Assembly (NCBI GenBank): GCA_902518985.1
Contig: CABYIF010000007.1
Coordinates: 1-47,564, forward strand
Direction of reading: 5' to 3'
Length of the DNA stretch: 47,564 bases
DNA from: an uncultured Alphaproteobacteria bacterium
Lineage (GTDB): Bacteria > Pseudomonadota > Alphaproteobacteria > HIMB59 > GCA-002718135
The notes beneath the pieces were generated by a model. That model saw nothing but the letters and a program-made list of their open reading frames with translations, was not told the origin of the DNA and ran no database searches. The position numbers and the translations under genes are program-made. Shown here piece after piece: positions 8,963-17,431 of the stretch. Numbering within the stretch: the stretch's first letter is position 1; every line of letters starts with the position of its first letter.

Positions 8963-9727
8963 ATGATTTTAGAACGATTCAAAGTTACTAATAAGGTTGC
9001 AATTGTCACAGGGGGTACTAGAGGAATTGGTTTGGCTATAGCGCATGCTCTGGGTGAAGCTGGAGCAAAACTCGTTGTTACAAGCAGAACAGATAAATTT
9101 GGTGGATTAAAAAGTTTAAAAGAGGCCGGCTATGATGTATCTTTTTTAGAAAGTGATATGCACGATAAGTCTGTTCCTCAACAAATAATAGATTTTACTT
9201 TAGAAAAACATGGGAGGATTGATATTCTCGTAAATAATGCTGGTGTTGCTCAACATGGTGAGATGGAAGAATATAATGATCAACTATTAGATAATATCAT
9301 GAATATAAATGTTGATTCAGTTTTTCGCATGTGTAGGTCAGTAATAACACCAATGAAAAAACAAGGGGAAGGCGTAATACTTAATATTGGTTCAATATCT
9401 GGTTTAGTTTCAAATATACCTCAGCCTCAAGTTGCATATAATGCTTCGAAAGCGGCAGTTCACATGATGACAAAAAGTTTAGCTAGTGATTTTGCTGATC
9501 AGAATATTAGAGTTAATGCATTAGCTCCTGGATATTTTAGAACTGAAATGACTAATCTTCCAAAGGAACATGAACACTGGTATCCTACATGGGATAAGCT
9601 TACTCCATTGAACAGAATGGCTGAGACAGAAGAAATTGGAGCTGCAGCTTTGTTCCTTTGTAGTCCTGCTTCAAGTTATGTCACAGGCGAAGTTTTAGTT
9701 ATTGATGGCGGCTATACAACTAGATAA
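8963..9727 (+). CDS. SDR-family oxidoreductase, probable NADP-preferring paralogue
   Basis: This 254-residue classical SDR has the cofactor motif TGGTRGIG, NNAG, a catalytic Ser and the AYNASK Tyr-Lys pair. Strand beta-2 ends in Ser-Arg (VVTSRTDK), which in this family usually means NADP(H), in contrast to the Asp in its paralogue at 2190-2954. Both proteins have the same length, start (MIL-x-x-FK) and C-terminal block (SSYVTGEVLV-x-DGGYT-x-R). The ATG is preceded by GGGGGAA as ribosome-binding site. The gene diverges from the binding-protein operon and is followed after 3 bases by a GMC oxidoreductase, so the two probably act on successive steps of one substrate (inference). Confidence 0.9.
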   Translation: MILERFKVTNKVAIVTGGTRGIGLAIAHALGEAGAKLVVTSRTDKFGGLKSLKEAGYDVSFLESDMHDKSVPQQIIDFTLEKHGRIDILVNNAGVAQHGEMEEYNDQLLDNIMNINVDSVFRMCRSVITPMKKQGEGVILNIGSISGLVSNIPQPQVAYNASKAAVHMMTKSLASDFADQNIRVNALAPGYFRTEMTNLPKEHEHWYPTWDKLTPLNRMAETEEIGAAALFLCSPASSYVTGEVLVIDGGYTTR

Positions 9728-9730
9728 ATT

Positions 9731-11359
9731 GTGGCAGAAATATCAGAATATATAGTTGTAGGTGGAGGTGCTTCAGGATGCGCAGTAACATCACAACTAT
9801 TAAAAAAAAATAAGAAAGTAACATTATTTGAAGCAGGTCATAATAATAAAAATTTTTTAATTGATTGGCCCGCTGGTTTTTTTAAATTTATAAATAAATC
9901 TAAATTTGCTACATACCATAAAACAAAACCCCAAAAGCATTTATTTGATAGAGAAAATATCGTTCCCCAAGGAAATGTATTAGGAGGTGGAACTTCTATA
10001 AATGCTCAAGTTTATATGAGAGGTAGAGCAGAAGATTATGATGAGTGGAATGATATTCTAAGTATTAATAATAATAAAGCAGATTGGGATTGGGAGACCT
10101 TATTACCTTATTTTAGAAATATGGAAACTAATGGTACATTTAATAATAAGCACCATAGTCAAGAAGGTCCACTTAAAGTATCTCATTGTAAATACATAAA
10201 TGAATTAACTCATGATTTTGTTAATTCTGTAGCATCACTTGGTTTGGAAATTGTTGATGATTTTAATGGTGACAATCCTCAAAATGGTGTTGGTTATTAT
10301 CAATTTATGAATAGCAATGGTCAAAGAAGTTCAGCAGCTAATGCTTACATCGACCCTGAAAGAAATAATCCAAATTTAAAGCTAAAACTTAATTCAGGTG
10401 TGAAAAAATTAATAATTGAAAATAACAAAGTAATAGGCGTAGAATATATTGATCGTACTGGAGAGCATAAAAACTATTTTGCAGAAAAAGAGGTTATTTT
10501 AGCGCCAGGATCATTCATCACTCCCAAGCTTTTAATGTTATCAGGGATAGGTGATGAAAAAGAACTTTCGGAACATAATATAAAGTGTGTGCATCATCTT
10601 CCTGGAGTAGGAAAAAACTTGATGGATCATCCTGAGTGTCCTCTTATAGCAAGAGCAAATGGGAAATATGGTTATTATAAACAGGGTGAGGGTTGGCGAA
10701 TGATTAAAAATGGAATTGAATTTTTAATCCGAGGCACAGGACTTGTAAACTCTGTCGGAGTTGAAGCTGGAGCATTTGTAAATCCATTAAATCGAAATGA
10801 CTTATCTTACATACAGGCATTTTTTGTACCAAGCATTTATATGAATGCTGACACCATTGGTGTTATTGAACCTGATTACGGAATGTCTATTACAACTGTA
10901 ATGACAAAACCTAAGTCGAGAGGTTATGTAAAACTTAGATCTTCTAACTATGAAGATCCACCTGAAATAAGTCTAAATTTATTAAAACATGAAGATGATT
11001 TAAAAATGATGGTAGCTGGTCAAAAATTTTTCATGGAGTCACTTAAACAAGGACCTTTATCAAATAAAGTAAAAGAAATAATATTACCCAATCAAAAAGA
11101 TTTAGATGATAAAAAAATTGAAGAACATTGTAAAAGATTTGTGAGAACAAACTATCATCCAGCTGGAACTGCAAAAATGGGAGCTGACAATGATCACATG
11201 GCAGTACTTAATTCTAAATTACAAGTAAGAGGTCTAGATAATCTAAGAGTGTGTGATATGTCAGCAATGCCAATAATTAATTCTGGTAATACATCAGCTC
11301 CTGCAATGATGCTGGGATTAAGATGCGGTGATTTTTTAAATGATAATAATATTAATTAA
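9731..11359 (+). CDS. GMC-family FAD oxidoreductase (choline dehydrogenase-like)
   Basis: This 542-residue glucose-methanol-choline flavoprotein starts at GTG three bases after the SDR stop. The FAD-binding motif is VVGGGASGCAVTSQLL at residues 8-23. The GMC signature GNVLGGGTSINAQVYMRG lies near residue 80, and the C-terminal active-site segments NYHPAGTAKMG (catalytic His) and NSGNTSAPAMMLG (second active-site position Asn) are present. No signal peptide is visible, so it should act in the cytoplasm or at the inner membrane. Such enzymes oxidise alcohol groups of polyols, sugars or choline. The setting between polyol and rhamnose genes suggests a sugar-derived alcohol. The last 8 bases overlap the convergent kinase gene. 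Confidence 0.9.
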   Translation: MAEISEYIVVGGGASGCAVTSQLLKKNKKVTLFEAGHNNKNFLIDWPAGFFKFINKSKFATYHKTKPQKHLFDRENIVPQGNVLGGGTSINAQVYMRGRAEDYDEWNDILSINNNKADWDWETLLPYFRNMETNGTFNNKHHSQEGPLKVSHCKYINELTHDFVNSVASLGLEIVDDFNGDNPQNGVGYYQFMNSNGQRSSAANAYIDPERNNPNLKLKLNSGVKKLIIENNKVIGVEYIDRTGEHKNYFAEKEVILAPGSFITPKLLMLSGIGDEKELSEHNIKCVHHLPGVGKNLMDHPECPLIARANGKYGYYKQGEGWRMIKNGIEFLIRGTGLVNSVGVEAGAFVNPLNRNDLSYIQAFFVPSIYMNADTIGVIEPDYGMSITTVMTKPKSRGYVKLRSSNYEDPPEISLNLLKHEDDLKMMVAGQKFFMESLKQGPLSNKVKEIILPNQKDLDDKKIEEHCKRFVRTNYHPAGTAKMGADNDHMAVLNSKLQVRGLDNLRVCDMSAMPIINSGNTSAPAMMLGLRCGDFLNDNNIN

Positions 11360-12707
11360 TTAGCTTTTTCTTTTTTATAGTTTTTAACCATATAGAATAG
11401 ATTGTATTGTAATTTATACCTTTTATTTTATTAATTTTAACCAAATTAATATTACTTTTCTTTTTAATATTAAATAACAAACTTGCACCCAAACTAGTTC
11501 CTATTTCTTTTTTATTTTTAAAAACATTTTGTTTATTTCTTAAAGTTGCAATAAGTCTCATTATATAATTATTTTTGGTTACAGGTCCATCTAACACTAT
11601 ATCAGATGAAGACTGCATATAATCAAGACAGAAATTTAATGTAAAAGCCATATAAATACAGATTAAAGAATATCTTTGATTATTTGTTAATTTAATTTTT
11701 TTTATTTTCTTATTAAGTTTAAATGGACCAGCTTTTGCAAAGCTAGGATAAATTAAATTATGAATTAAATCCTTTTCATTAATTTTTGCTGCTGATTTAT
11801 TATTTATTTTTAATAATTTACATAATATATCATGTTCTCTACCACCCATAAATCGCATTGTTGGTACATGATTGCCAAAAACATCAATATTACATAACAT
11901 ATCTAATTTAGGATTTAATTTTTTTAAATTAGTTTGTTGATTAAAGATTATGTACCAAGTTCCACTTGAAACTAAGGTAAAATTTTTAAGTTTAGAATTT
12001 TTAAAATACAAATATGAGGCATTGCTGTCATGTATGCCATTTAAAACACTGATTTTGCTATCATTAATTTTGAAATAACCAATACTTTTCCATGCTTCAT
12101 TTAGTTTGGGAAACTTATCTGAAATATTTAATTTTTTAACAAGTGAAGAATATTTGTTTTTATTGAAATCCCATAAAAAACTATGACAACCAATATAAGA
12201 TATTTCACTTGAGTAATTTCCAGAAAGTTTCCAAGATATATATTGAGGATAAGACAGAATATATTTAGTTTTTTTAATAACTTCAGGAAAAGTTCTACTA
12301 AGATAATAAATTTGTTGGCCAACGTTTAATCCAACTTCTAAATGAGGAGTCAAAGATGTTTTGAAACTCGGTGTTATTTTTTTAAAGTCATTTGCAAATT
12401 TATCATACTGGTATTCGTAATCAGTACTTGCAATAATTTCTTCATTATTATGATCTATCAATGCAACTGTTGCACCATGAGCTGTACAAACAAATTGAGA
12501 AAAATTGTATTTTAATGATAATTTATTTAAGTTTTTTATTAGCCAGTCAATAATTTTTATAGAGTCTAGGTATGTAATTTTATTTTTAAATTTCTTTAGT
12601 TTCTGCTTTGTTTTAAGCTCTTTAATTACTTTACCTTGTTGGTTTATTAAAACAAGTTTTACATTTGTTTTACCAATATCTAATATTACATTTATTTTTT
12701 TAATCAT
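11352..12707 (-). CDS. rhaK: FGGY-family carbohydrate kinase, probable rhamnulokinase
   Basis: This 451-residue sugar kinase is expected to phosphorylate L-rhamnulose with ATP to rhamnulose-1-phosphate. The N-terminal ATPase-fold motif is NVILDIGKTNVKLVLI at residues 6-21, and a second is LVSSGTWYIIF near residue 246. The FGGY C-terminal glycine-rich segment is diverged (IVLDGPVTKNNYI). The ATG overlaps the aldolase stop as ATGA, so the two are translationally coupled. The adjacent RhaD-type aldolase and RhaI-type isomerase make rhamnulose the likeliest substrate, but other FGGY substrates are possible. In Rhizobium leguminosarum the equivalent kinase is also needed for rhamnose transport. 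The gene is very AT-rich with lysine- and asparagine-rich insertions. Confidence 0.82.
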   Translation of the reverse strand: MIKKINVILDIGKTNVKLVLINQQGKVIKELKTKQKLKKFKNKITYLDSIKIIDWLIKNLNKLSLKYNFSQFVCTAHGATVALIDHNNEEIIASTDYEYQYDKFANDFKKITPSFKTSLTPHLEVGLNVGQQIYYLSRTFPEVIKKTKYILSYPQYISWKLSGNYSSEISYIGCHSFLWDFNKNKYSSLVKKLNISDKFPKLNEAWKSIGYFKINDSKISVLNGIHDSNASYLYFKNSKLKNFTLVSSGTWYIIFNQQTNLKKLNPKLDMLCNIDVFGNHVPTMRFMGGREHDILCKLLKINNKSAAKINEKDLIHNLIYPSFAKAGPFKLNKKIKKIKLTNNQRYSLICIYMAFTLNFCLDYMQSSSDIVLDGPVTKNNYIMRLIATLRNKQNVFKNKKEIGTSLGASLLFNIKKKSNINLVKINKIKGINYNTIYSIWLKTIKKKKLIN

Positions 12708-14791
12708 CTAGTGAAAGATGTGATGTTTCCTCCATCAATATTAATTATATTACCAGTTGATTTTTTGGATTTAGAACTTGCAAAAAAGTATATTCCCTCA
12801 GCAATATCTTCAGGTAAAACACTTACTTTTAATAAACTTCTATTCTTGTAAAATTCTTCAACTTTATTTATTGAAATTTTATTCCCAGCGGCACGTTGTT
12901 TCTTCCAATCACTGCTCCAAATCCTAGAGTTTTGTATTACTGCGTCAGGATTAATTATATTTGATCTAATTTTATATTCGGCACCTTCAAGTGCTATGGA
13001 TCTTGAAAGATGAAGCAATGAACTTTTAGCTACACTGTATGCAGATGCTCCTTTGGAAGCACTTAAGCTATTTTTACTTGATATGAAAATTATAGAGCCA
13101 CCCATATTTTGTTTCATCATTTGAGCATAAACTTCACGGCTAATTAAAAAACAACCTTTAGATAAAACAGCCATATTTTTATCCCACAATTTAGATGATG
13201 TATTCTCAAACGGAGCTGCTGATGCAAATCCTGCATTTGCAACCAAAATATCAATTCCACCGAAAGAATTTATACTTTCATCAACTGCTTTTTTAACTTC
13301 AATTTCATTAGTTACATCCATTACTATTGATTGAACAGCATCTCTTCCAAATTTATTTTGAAAGTTATCTTTAGTTTTTTCCAGTGCTTTTTTATCAATA
13401 TCAGTTAAGATAACACAACAACCTTCTTGTAAAAATTTTGTTGCTGTAGCAGATCCTATACCTCCGGCTGCACCAGTAATAAGTGCTACTTTCCCAGCTA
13501 ATTCTTTTTCCGGTGGCATTCTTTTTAACTTTGCTTCCTCAAGTTCCCAATACTCTATCCTAAATGCTTCTTTTTCTGTTAAACCAGTATATTTACTTAT
13601 TCCTTCTGCACCCTTCATAACATTAATTGCGTTACAAAAAAATTCACTTGAAATTCTAGCTGTCGATTTATTCTTAGCAAATGACATCATGCCATATTCG
13701 GGTATTAGAACAATAACAGGATAGGGATCTCTTAAATTAGGTGAATTTTTATTTTTATTTCTTTTATAATATTTTCCATAATCATCTTTGTATTTATTAA
13801 GATATCTTTCAATAATTTTATTTAGATCCTTTTCATTTTTCATCAGGTTAGTTAATGATGGAAGAACTAATGGTAATCTTTTAGTTCTCAAAAAATGATC
13901 AGGGCAAGATGTTCCAATATTAGATATTTTTTTCATATTTAGTGAATTTACAAACTCTAATGTTACTTTTGATTTGTCTAAATGCAAAATTTTGTAATTT
14001 TCTTTAGATAATTTTCCTCTTATGATTGAAATTAATTTACTTTCAAATTCACTAATCTGTTTTGTTTTATAAATTGGCTTACCAAATGAATATTTTTTAA
14101 TTGAATTATTTAAATAAATTTGTGCTTTTCTAATTATATCAATTGAATTTTTATAGCATAATTCACTTGTATCAGCCCATGTGAATAGACCATGGTGACC
14201 TAAAACAATTCCAATTATATCTTTATTTTTTTTTATTAAGTTTTCCATTTTAAGACCAAGATCAAATCCTGGACGTTGCCAGTTTAACCAGCCCAATTTA
14301 TTTTCATAAACTTTGTTTACAATATCTCTTCCATTTTTCATTGTTGCTAATGCAATTATTGAGTCGGGATGTGTATGATCAACTTCTGGAAATGGAACAT
14401 AAGCATGAAGAGGTGTATCTATACTAGCTGCTCTTGGGTTATTATTAAAAGTACACATAGGATAATAAGTAACCATTTCATCTTCAAAATTAAAGCCTCT
14501 ATAAACGTTCTTTAAATTATTTAACTTTTCCATATAAAGGCTTGCAAATCCATTTTCTTTAATTGATCCAAGGTCTCCACCAGAGCCCTTTACATAAAGT
14601 ATATTTTGATTTGATTTATTTATAGGATCTTTAAGGTTGATTTTAGAAGAGGTATTTCCACCACCGAAATTAGTTATTTTTAAATCTCTACCTAATAAAT
14701 TTGATCTGATAATTAATTGTTGAAGTTTGCTATATCTATTAAATTTTTTATTCCAATTATTTTTTATAGGTACTTGATATCTATTATTCAT
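12704..14791 (-). CDS. rhaD: bifunctional rhamnulose-1-phosphate aldolase / short-chain alcohol dehydrogenase
   Basis: This is a two-domain enzyme of about 695 residues. The N-terminal class II aldolase domain (to about residue 400) has the zinc-binding His-Thr-His-Pro-Asp near residues 139-143 and a later GHHGLFTWAD. It should split rhamnulose-1-phosphate into DHAP and L-lactaldehyde. The C-terminal SDR domain (from about residue 430) has TGAAGGIG, an acidic beta-2 end (ILTDIDKK, NAD type), NAG and an S...Y..K triad (AYSVAKSS), and should oxidise lactaldehyde. The ATG at 14791 (MNNRYQVPIKN) is preferred over a TTG at 14824 because it matches the usual start distance before the conserved SNLLG-x-DL-x-ITNFGGGN. 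No good ribosome-binding site precedes either. It diverges from the rhamnose transporter operon. Confidence 0.92.
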   Translation of the reverse strand: MNNRYQVPIKNNWNKKFNRYSKLQQLIIRSNLLGRDLKITNFGGGNTSSKINLKDPINKSNQNILYVKGSGGDLGSIKENGFASLYMEKLNNLKNVYRGFNFEDEMVTYYPMCTFNNNPRAASIDTPLHAYVPFPEVDHTHPDSIIALATMKNGRDIVNKVYENKLGWLNWQRPGFDLGLKMENLIKKNKDIIGIVLGHHGLFTWADTSELCYKNSIDIIRKAQIYLNNSIKKYSFGKPIYKTKQISEFESKLISIIRGKLSKENYKILHLDKSKVTLEFVNSLNMKKISNIGTSCPDHFLRTKRLPLVLPSLTNLMKNEKDLNKIIERYLNKYKDDYGKYYKRNKNKNSPNLRDPYPVIVLIPEYGMMSFAKNKSTARISSEFFCNAINVMKGAEGISKYTGLTEKEAFRIEYWELEEAKLKRMPPEKELAGKVALITGAAGGIGSATATKFLQEGCCVILTDIDKKALEKTKDNFQNKFGRDAVQSIVMDVTNEIEVKKAVDESINSFGGIDILVANAGFASAAPFENTSSKLWDKNMAVLSKGCFLISREVYAQMMKQNMGGSIIFISSKNSLSASKGASAYSVAKSSLLHLSRSIALEGAEYKIRSNIINPDAVIQNSRIWSSDWKKQRAAGNKISINKVEEFYKNRSLLKVSVLPEDIAEGIYFFASSKSKKSTGNIINIDGGNITSFTR

Positions 14792-14798
14792 AAATTTT

Positions 14799-14811
14799 GT
14801 TGTTAAACAAC
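14799..14811. promoter_or_regulatory. perfect palindrome upstream of rhaD, candidate operator
   Basis: The inverted repeat GTTGTT-A-AACAAC lies 8 bases upstream of the rhaD ATG, in the 125-base divergent region. Its position would let a bound regulator block the rhaD side. No matching regulator gene is nearby, so this is a candidate only. Confidence 0.4.
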
Positions 14812-14860
14812 GATTTATATTCAATTAGTTAAGATTGCAAAGTTAATTATATTTTTTCCT

Positions 14861-14880
14861 TGATTAATTCAAGTTAATCA
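14861..14880. promoter_or_regulatory. inverted repeat upstream of rhaS, candidate operator
   Basis: A perfect inverted repeat TGATTAA-6 bases-TTAATCA is centred about 46 bases before the rhaS start, in the shared rhaD/rhaS intergenic region. Seven-base half-sites with a short spacer fit a dimeric repressor or activator binding site. Its AT-richness in an AT-rich genome tempers confidence. Confidence 0.45.
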
Positions 14881-14916
14881 TTTTTATTACATTTATCATT
14901 TAATAGGAGGAATATA

Positions 14917-15903
14917 ATGAAAAAATTATTGTTAGTTTTATCTTCATTTCTGTTAATTTCTTTTAATGCATACGCAGACGATATGCGTATTGCACTTGTC
15001 GTAAAAGGCCTTGGTATTGGTTTCTTTGAAGCTGCTGCTGAAGGTGGAGAAGAAGCTGCTAAAGAAATTGGAGGTATTGAAGTAATTTATACTGGACCAG
15101 CAACAACTACTGCTGAGGCTCAAATTGAAGTAATAAATTCTTTAATTGCTCAAAAAGTTGATGCAATTGCTATTTCTGCAAACGATAGAGATGCGCTTGT
15201 GCCAATAGGGAAAAAAGCAATGCAAAGAGGAATTACTGTAATTTCTTGGGACTCTGGAATTGGCGAAGATGGAAGAGTAATGAATCTAGATCCATCTAAC
15301 ACTGCGTTAATTGGTTCTTCTAACATCAAATGGATGAAAAATTCTATGGGTGATGAAGGTGAATTCGCTATTTTAAGTGCAACAAGTCAAGCAACAAATC
15401 AAAATGCTTGGATTGAAGAAATGAAAAAAGAATTTGCTAAGCCAGAATATTCAAAAATGAAATGGGTTGATACAGTTTATGGCGATGACTTATTCGATAA
15501 AAGTTATCAAGAAGCTCTAGGTCTATTCAAAAAACATCCAAACTTAAAAGGCATTATAGCTCCAACTTCAGTTGGTATTGTTGCTGCAGCAAAAGCTGTA
15601 GAAGACCAAGGTTTGGTGGGCAAAGTCTTTGTTACTGGTCTTGGACTACCAAGTGAAATGAAGGCACATGTTAAAAATGGCTCCGCGATTCAATTTGGAA
15701 TTTGGAATCCTATTGATTTAGGATACTCAGCTGTTTACTTGTCACATCAAATAGCTAGTGGTGCATACAAAGGTCAAGAAGGCGAATGTATACCTACAGG
15801 TAGAATGGGTGAGATTTGCATAGGAGCAGGTAATTCTGCAGCTATGGCAGATCCATTTATATTTGATGCTTCAAATATCGATAAATTTGCAGAAATATTC
15901 TAA
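14917..15903 (+). CDS. rhaS: rhamnose ABC transporter substrate-binding protein
   Basis: This 328-residue periplasmic binding protein of the ribose/rhamnose (type 1 fold) class has a signal peptide at residues 1-20 (cleavage after NAYA). Family landmarks are the early GIGFFEAAAEGGEEAAKE segment, INSLIAQKVDAIAISANDRDAL, the sugar-stacking WDSG and the C-terminal FGIWNPIDLGYSAVY segment. These fit the RhaS group, consistent with the ATPase, permeases and RhaI encoded next to it. A strong AGGAGG ribosome-binding site precedes the ATG. A 13-bp hairpin follows the stop, giving the classic arrangement for over-producing the binding protein. Confidence 0.9.
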   Translation: MKKLLLVLSSFLLISFNAYADDMRIALVVKGLGIGFFEAAAEGGEEAAKEIGGIEVIYTGPATTTAEAQIEVINSLIAQKVDAIAISANDRDALVPIGKKAMQRGITVISWDSGIGEDGRVMNLDPSNTALIGSSNIKWMKNSMGDEGEFAILSATSQATNQNAWIEEMKKEFAKPEYSKMKWVDTVYGDDLFDKSYQEALGLFKKHPNLKGIIAPTSVGIVAAAKAVEDQGLVGKVFVTGLGLPSEMKAHVKNGSAIQFGIWNPIDLGYSAVYLSHQIASGAYKGQEGECIPTGRMGEICIGAGNSAAMADPFIFDASNIDKFAEIF

Positions 15904-15916
15904 ATAAATCTTATAA

Positions 15917-15947
15917 AACATATGACCATTAAATATGGTCATATGTT
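15917..15947 (+). terminator. intra-operon hairpin between rhaS and rhaT
   Basis: A perfect 12-bp inverted repeat (AACATATGACCA / TGGTCATATGTT), 13 bp counting the closing T-A, has a 5-7 base loop. It lies in the 49 bases between rhaS and rhaT with no T-run after it. It probably stabilises the rhaS transcript or partly attenuates read-through, like the hairpin after the other binding-protein gene. Confidence 0.75.
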
Positions 15948-15952
15948 AACTT

Positions 15953-17431
15953 ATGAAACTTGAGTTAAAAAATATTTCAAAATTCTTTCCAGGAATTAAA
16001 GCTCTTCAAAAAGTTAATTTTAAACTTAAGGAAAATAGTATTCATGCTCTTCTTGGAGAAAATGGAGCAGGAAAATCGACACTAGTTAAAATATTGTGTG
16101 GTGTCTATCAACCTGATGAAGGTCAAATATATTTAAATAATGTTGAACAAAAAATTACTAATCCAATAACCTCTTTATCTTTGGGCATATCAGCAATTCA
16201 TCAAGAGTCTGTAATGTTTGATGAATTAAGTGTTACCGAAAATATTTTTATAGGAAATCATATTGTAAAATCAAATAGTTTAGTTGACTGGCAAAAAATG
16301 GAAAAAAAAACTAAAGAACTTCTTGGAAATTTAGAAGCTGATATTAAACCTAATGAAAAAATTAAAGATCTTAGTATTGCTCAAAGACACATAGTGCAAA
16401 TATCAAGATCTTTAATCCATGATGCTGATATAGTTATTATGGATGAGCCAACCGCTTCACTTTCTCAAAAAGAAATAGATGAATTATACACAATAATTAG
16501 AAATTTAAAGAAACAGAACAAATCAATTATTTTTATATCTCACAAACTTGATGAGGTTATGGAAGTCTGCGATGAATTTACTGTATTAAGAGACGGAGAA
16601 TTTATTAATGCTGATTTAATTGCCAATACTAATAAAGATAAATTAGTAACATATATGGTAGGTAGAGAGATAGATCAGATTTTTCCTAAAAAACAAGTTA
16701 AAATCGAAAATGAAATTTTTAATGTAAATAATTTATATAAAAAAACACAGTTTAAAAATATTAGTTTTAATTTAAGAAAAAAAGAAATTCTTGGATTTTA
16801 TGGTCTCGTAGGTTCTGGAAGAACAGAAATAATGAAAACTATTTTTGGGATCAATAAATATGATGACGGCGAAGTTTTATTTAAAGGTAATAAATTGAAA
16901 ATTAATAAACCTAATGATGCAATTCAAAATGGTATAGTATATCTCTCTGAAGAAAGACAAAATTTAGGAATGACAGGATTGATGTCAGTCAAAGACAATA
17001 TTAACATGGCAATAATGGAAAAAAACTCTGATTATTTGATAATTAATCAATTACGTGAAATTAAAAATGCTGAAGAATTACAAGATAAACTAAATATTAA
17101 AGTATCTTATTGGAGTCAACTAGCCCAAAGTCTATCTGGAGGAAATCAACAAAAAACAGTTATAGCTAAATGGTTGTCTACTAAACCTGAAATACTAATA
17201 TTAGATGAACCTACTAAAGGAATAGATGTTAAATCTAAATCAGCAGTTCATGAATTTATGGGTGAGCTAGTTGATACAGGCATGTCTATAATAATGATTT
17301 CATCTGAATTAACAGAAATACTTGGAATGTGTGACCGAGTAGTTGTGATGTATAAAGGGTTAATTAAAAATATATTAGATGTCTCAAATACATCTTCAGA
17401 AGAAATTGTTAAGTTAGCTAGTGGAGAATAA
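15953..17431 (+). CDS. rhaT: rhamnose ABC transporter ATP-binding protein (double ATPase)
   Basis: This 492-residue tandem ATPase of the RbsA/MglA type energises rhamnose import on the cytoplasmic face. Half one has Walker A GENGAGKST at residues 35-43, a signature region LSIAQRHIVQISRSL and Walker B IVIMDEPTAS. Half two has the degenerate P-loop GLVGSGRTE, signature LSGGNQQKTVIAKWL and Walker B ILILDEPTKGID. Such asymmetry is normal in this family. The stop abuts the next permease start. The name follows the Rhizobium rhaSTPQ system and does not refer to the E. coli rhamnose-proton symporter RhaT. Confidence 0.92.
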   Translation: MKLELKNISKFFPGIKALQKVNFKLKENSIHALLGENGAGKSTLVKILCGVYQPDEGQIYLNNVEQKITNPITSLSLGISAIHQESVMFDELSVTENIFIGNHIVKSNSLVDWQKMEKKTKELLGNLEADIKPNEKIKDLSIAQRHIVQISRSLIHDADIVIMDEPTASLSQKEIDELYTIIRNLKKQNKSIIFISHKLDEVMEVCDEFTVLRDGEFINADLIANTNKDKLVTYMVGREIDQIFPKKQVKIENEIFNVNNLYKKTQFKNISFNLRKKEILGFYGLVGSGRTEIMKTIFGINKYDDGEVLFKGNKLKINKPNDAIQNGIVYLSEERQNLGMTGLMSVKDNINMAIMEKNSDYLIINQLREIKNAEELQDKLNIKVSYWSQLAQSLSGGNQQKTVIAKWLSTKPEILILDEPTKGIDVKSKSAVHEFMGELVDTGMSIIMISSELTEILGMCDRVVVMYKGLIKNILDVSNTSSEEIVKLASGE

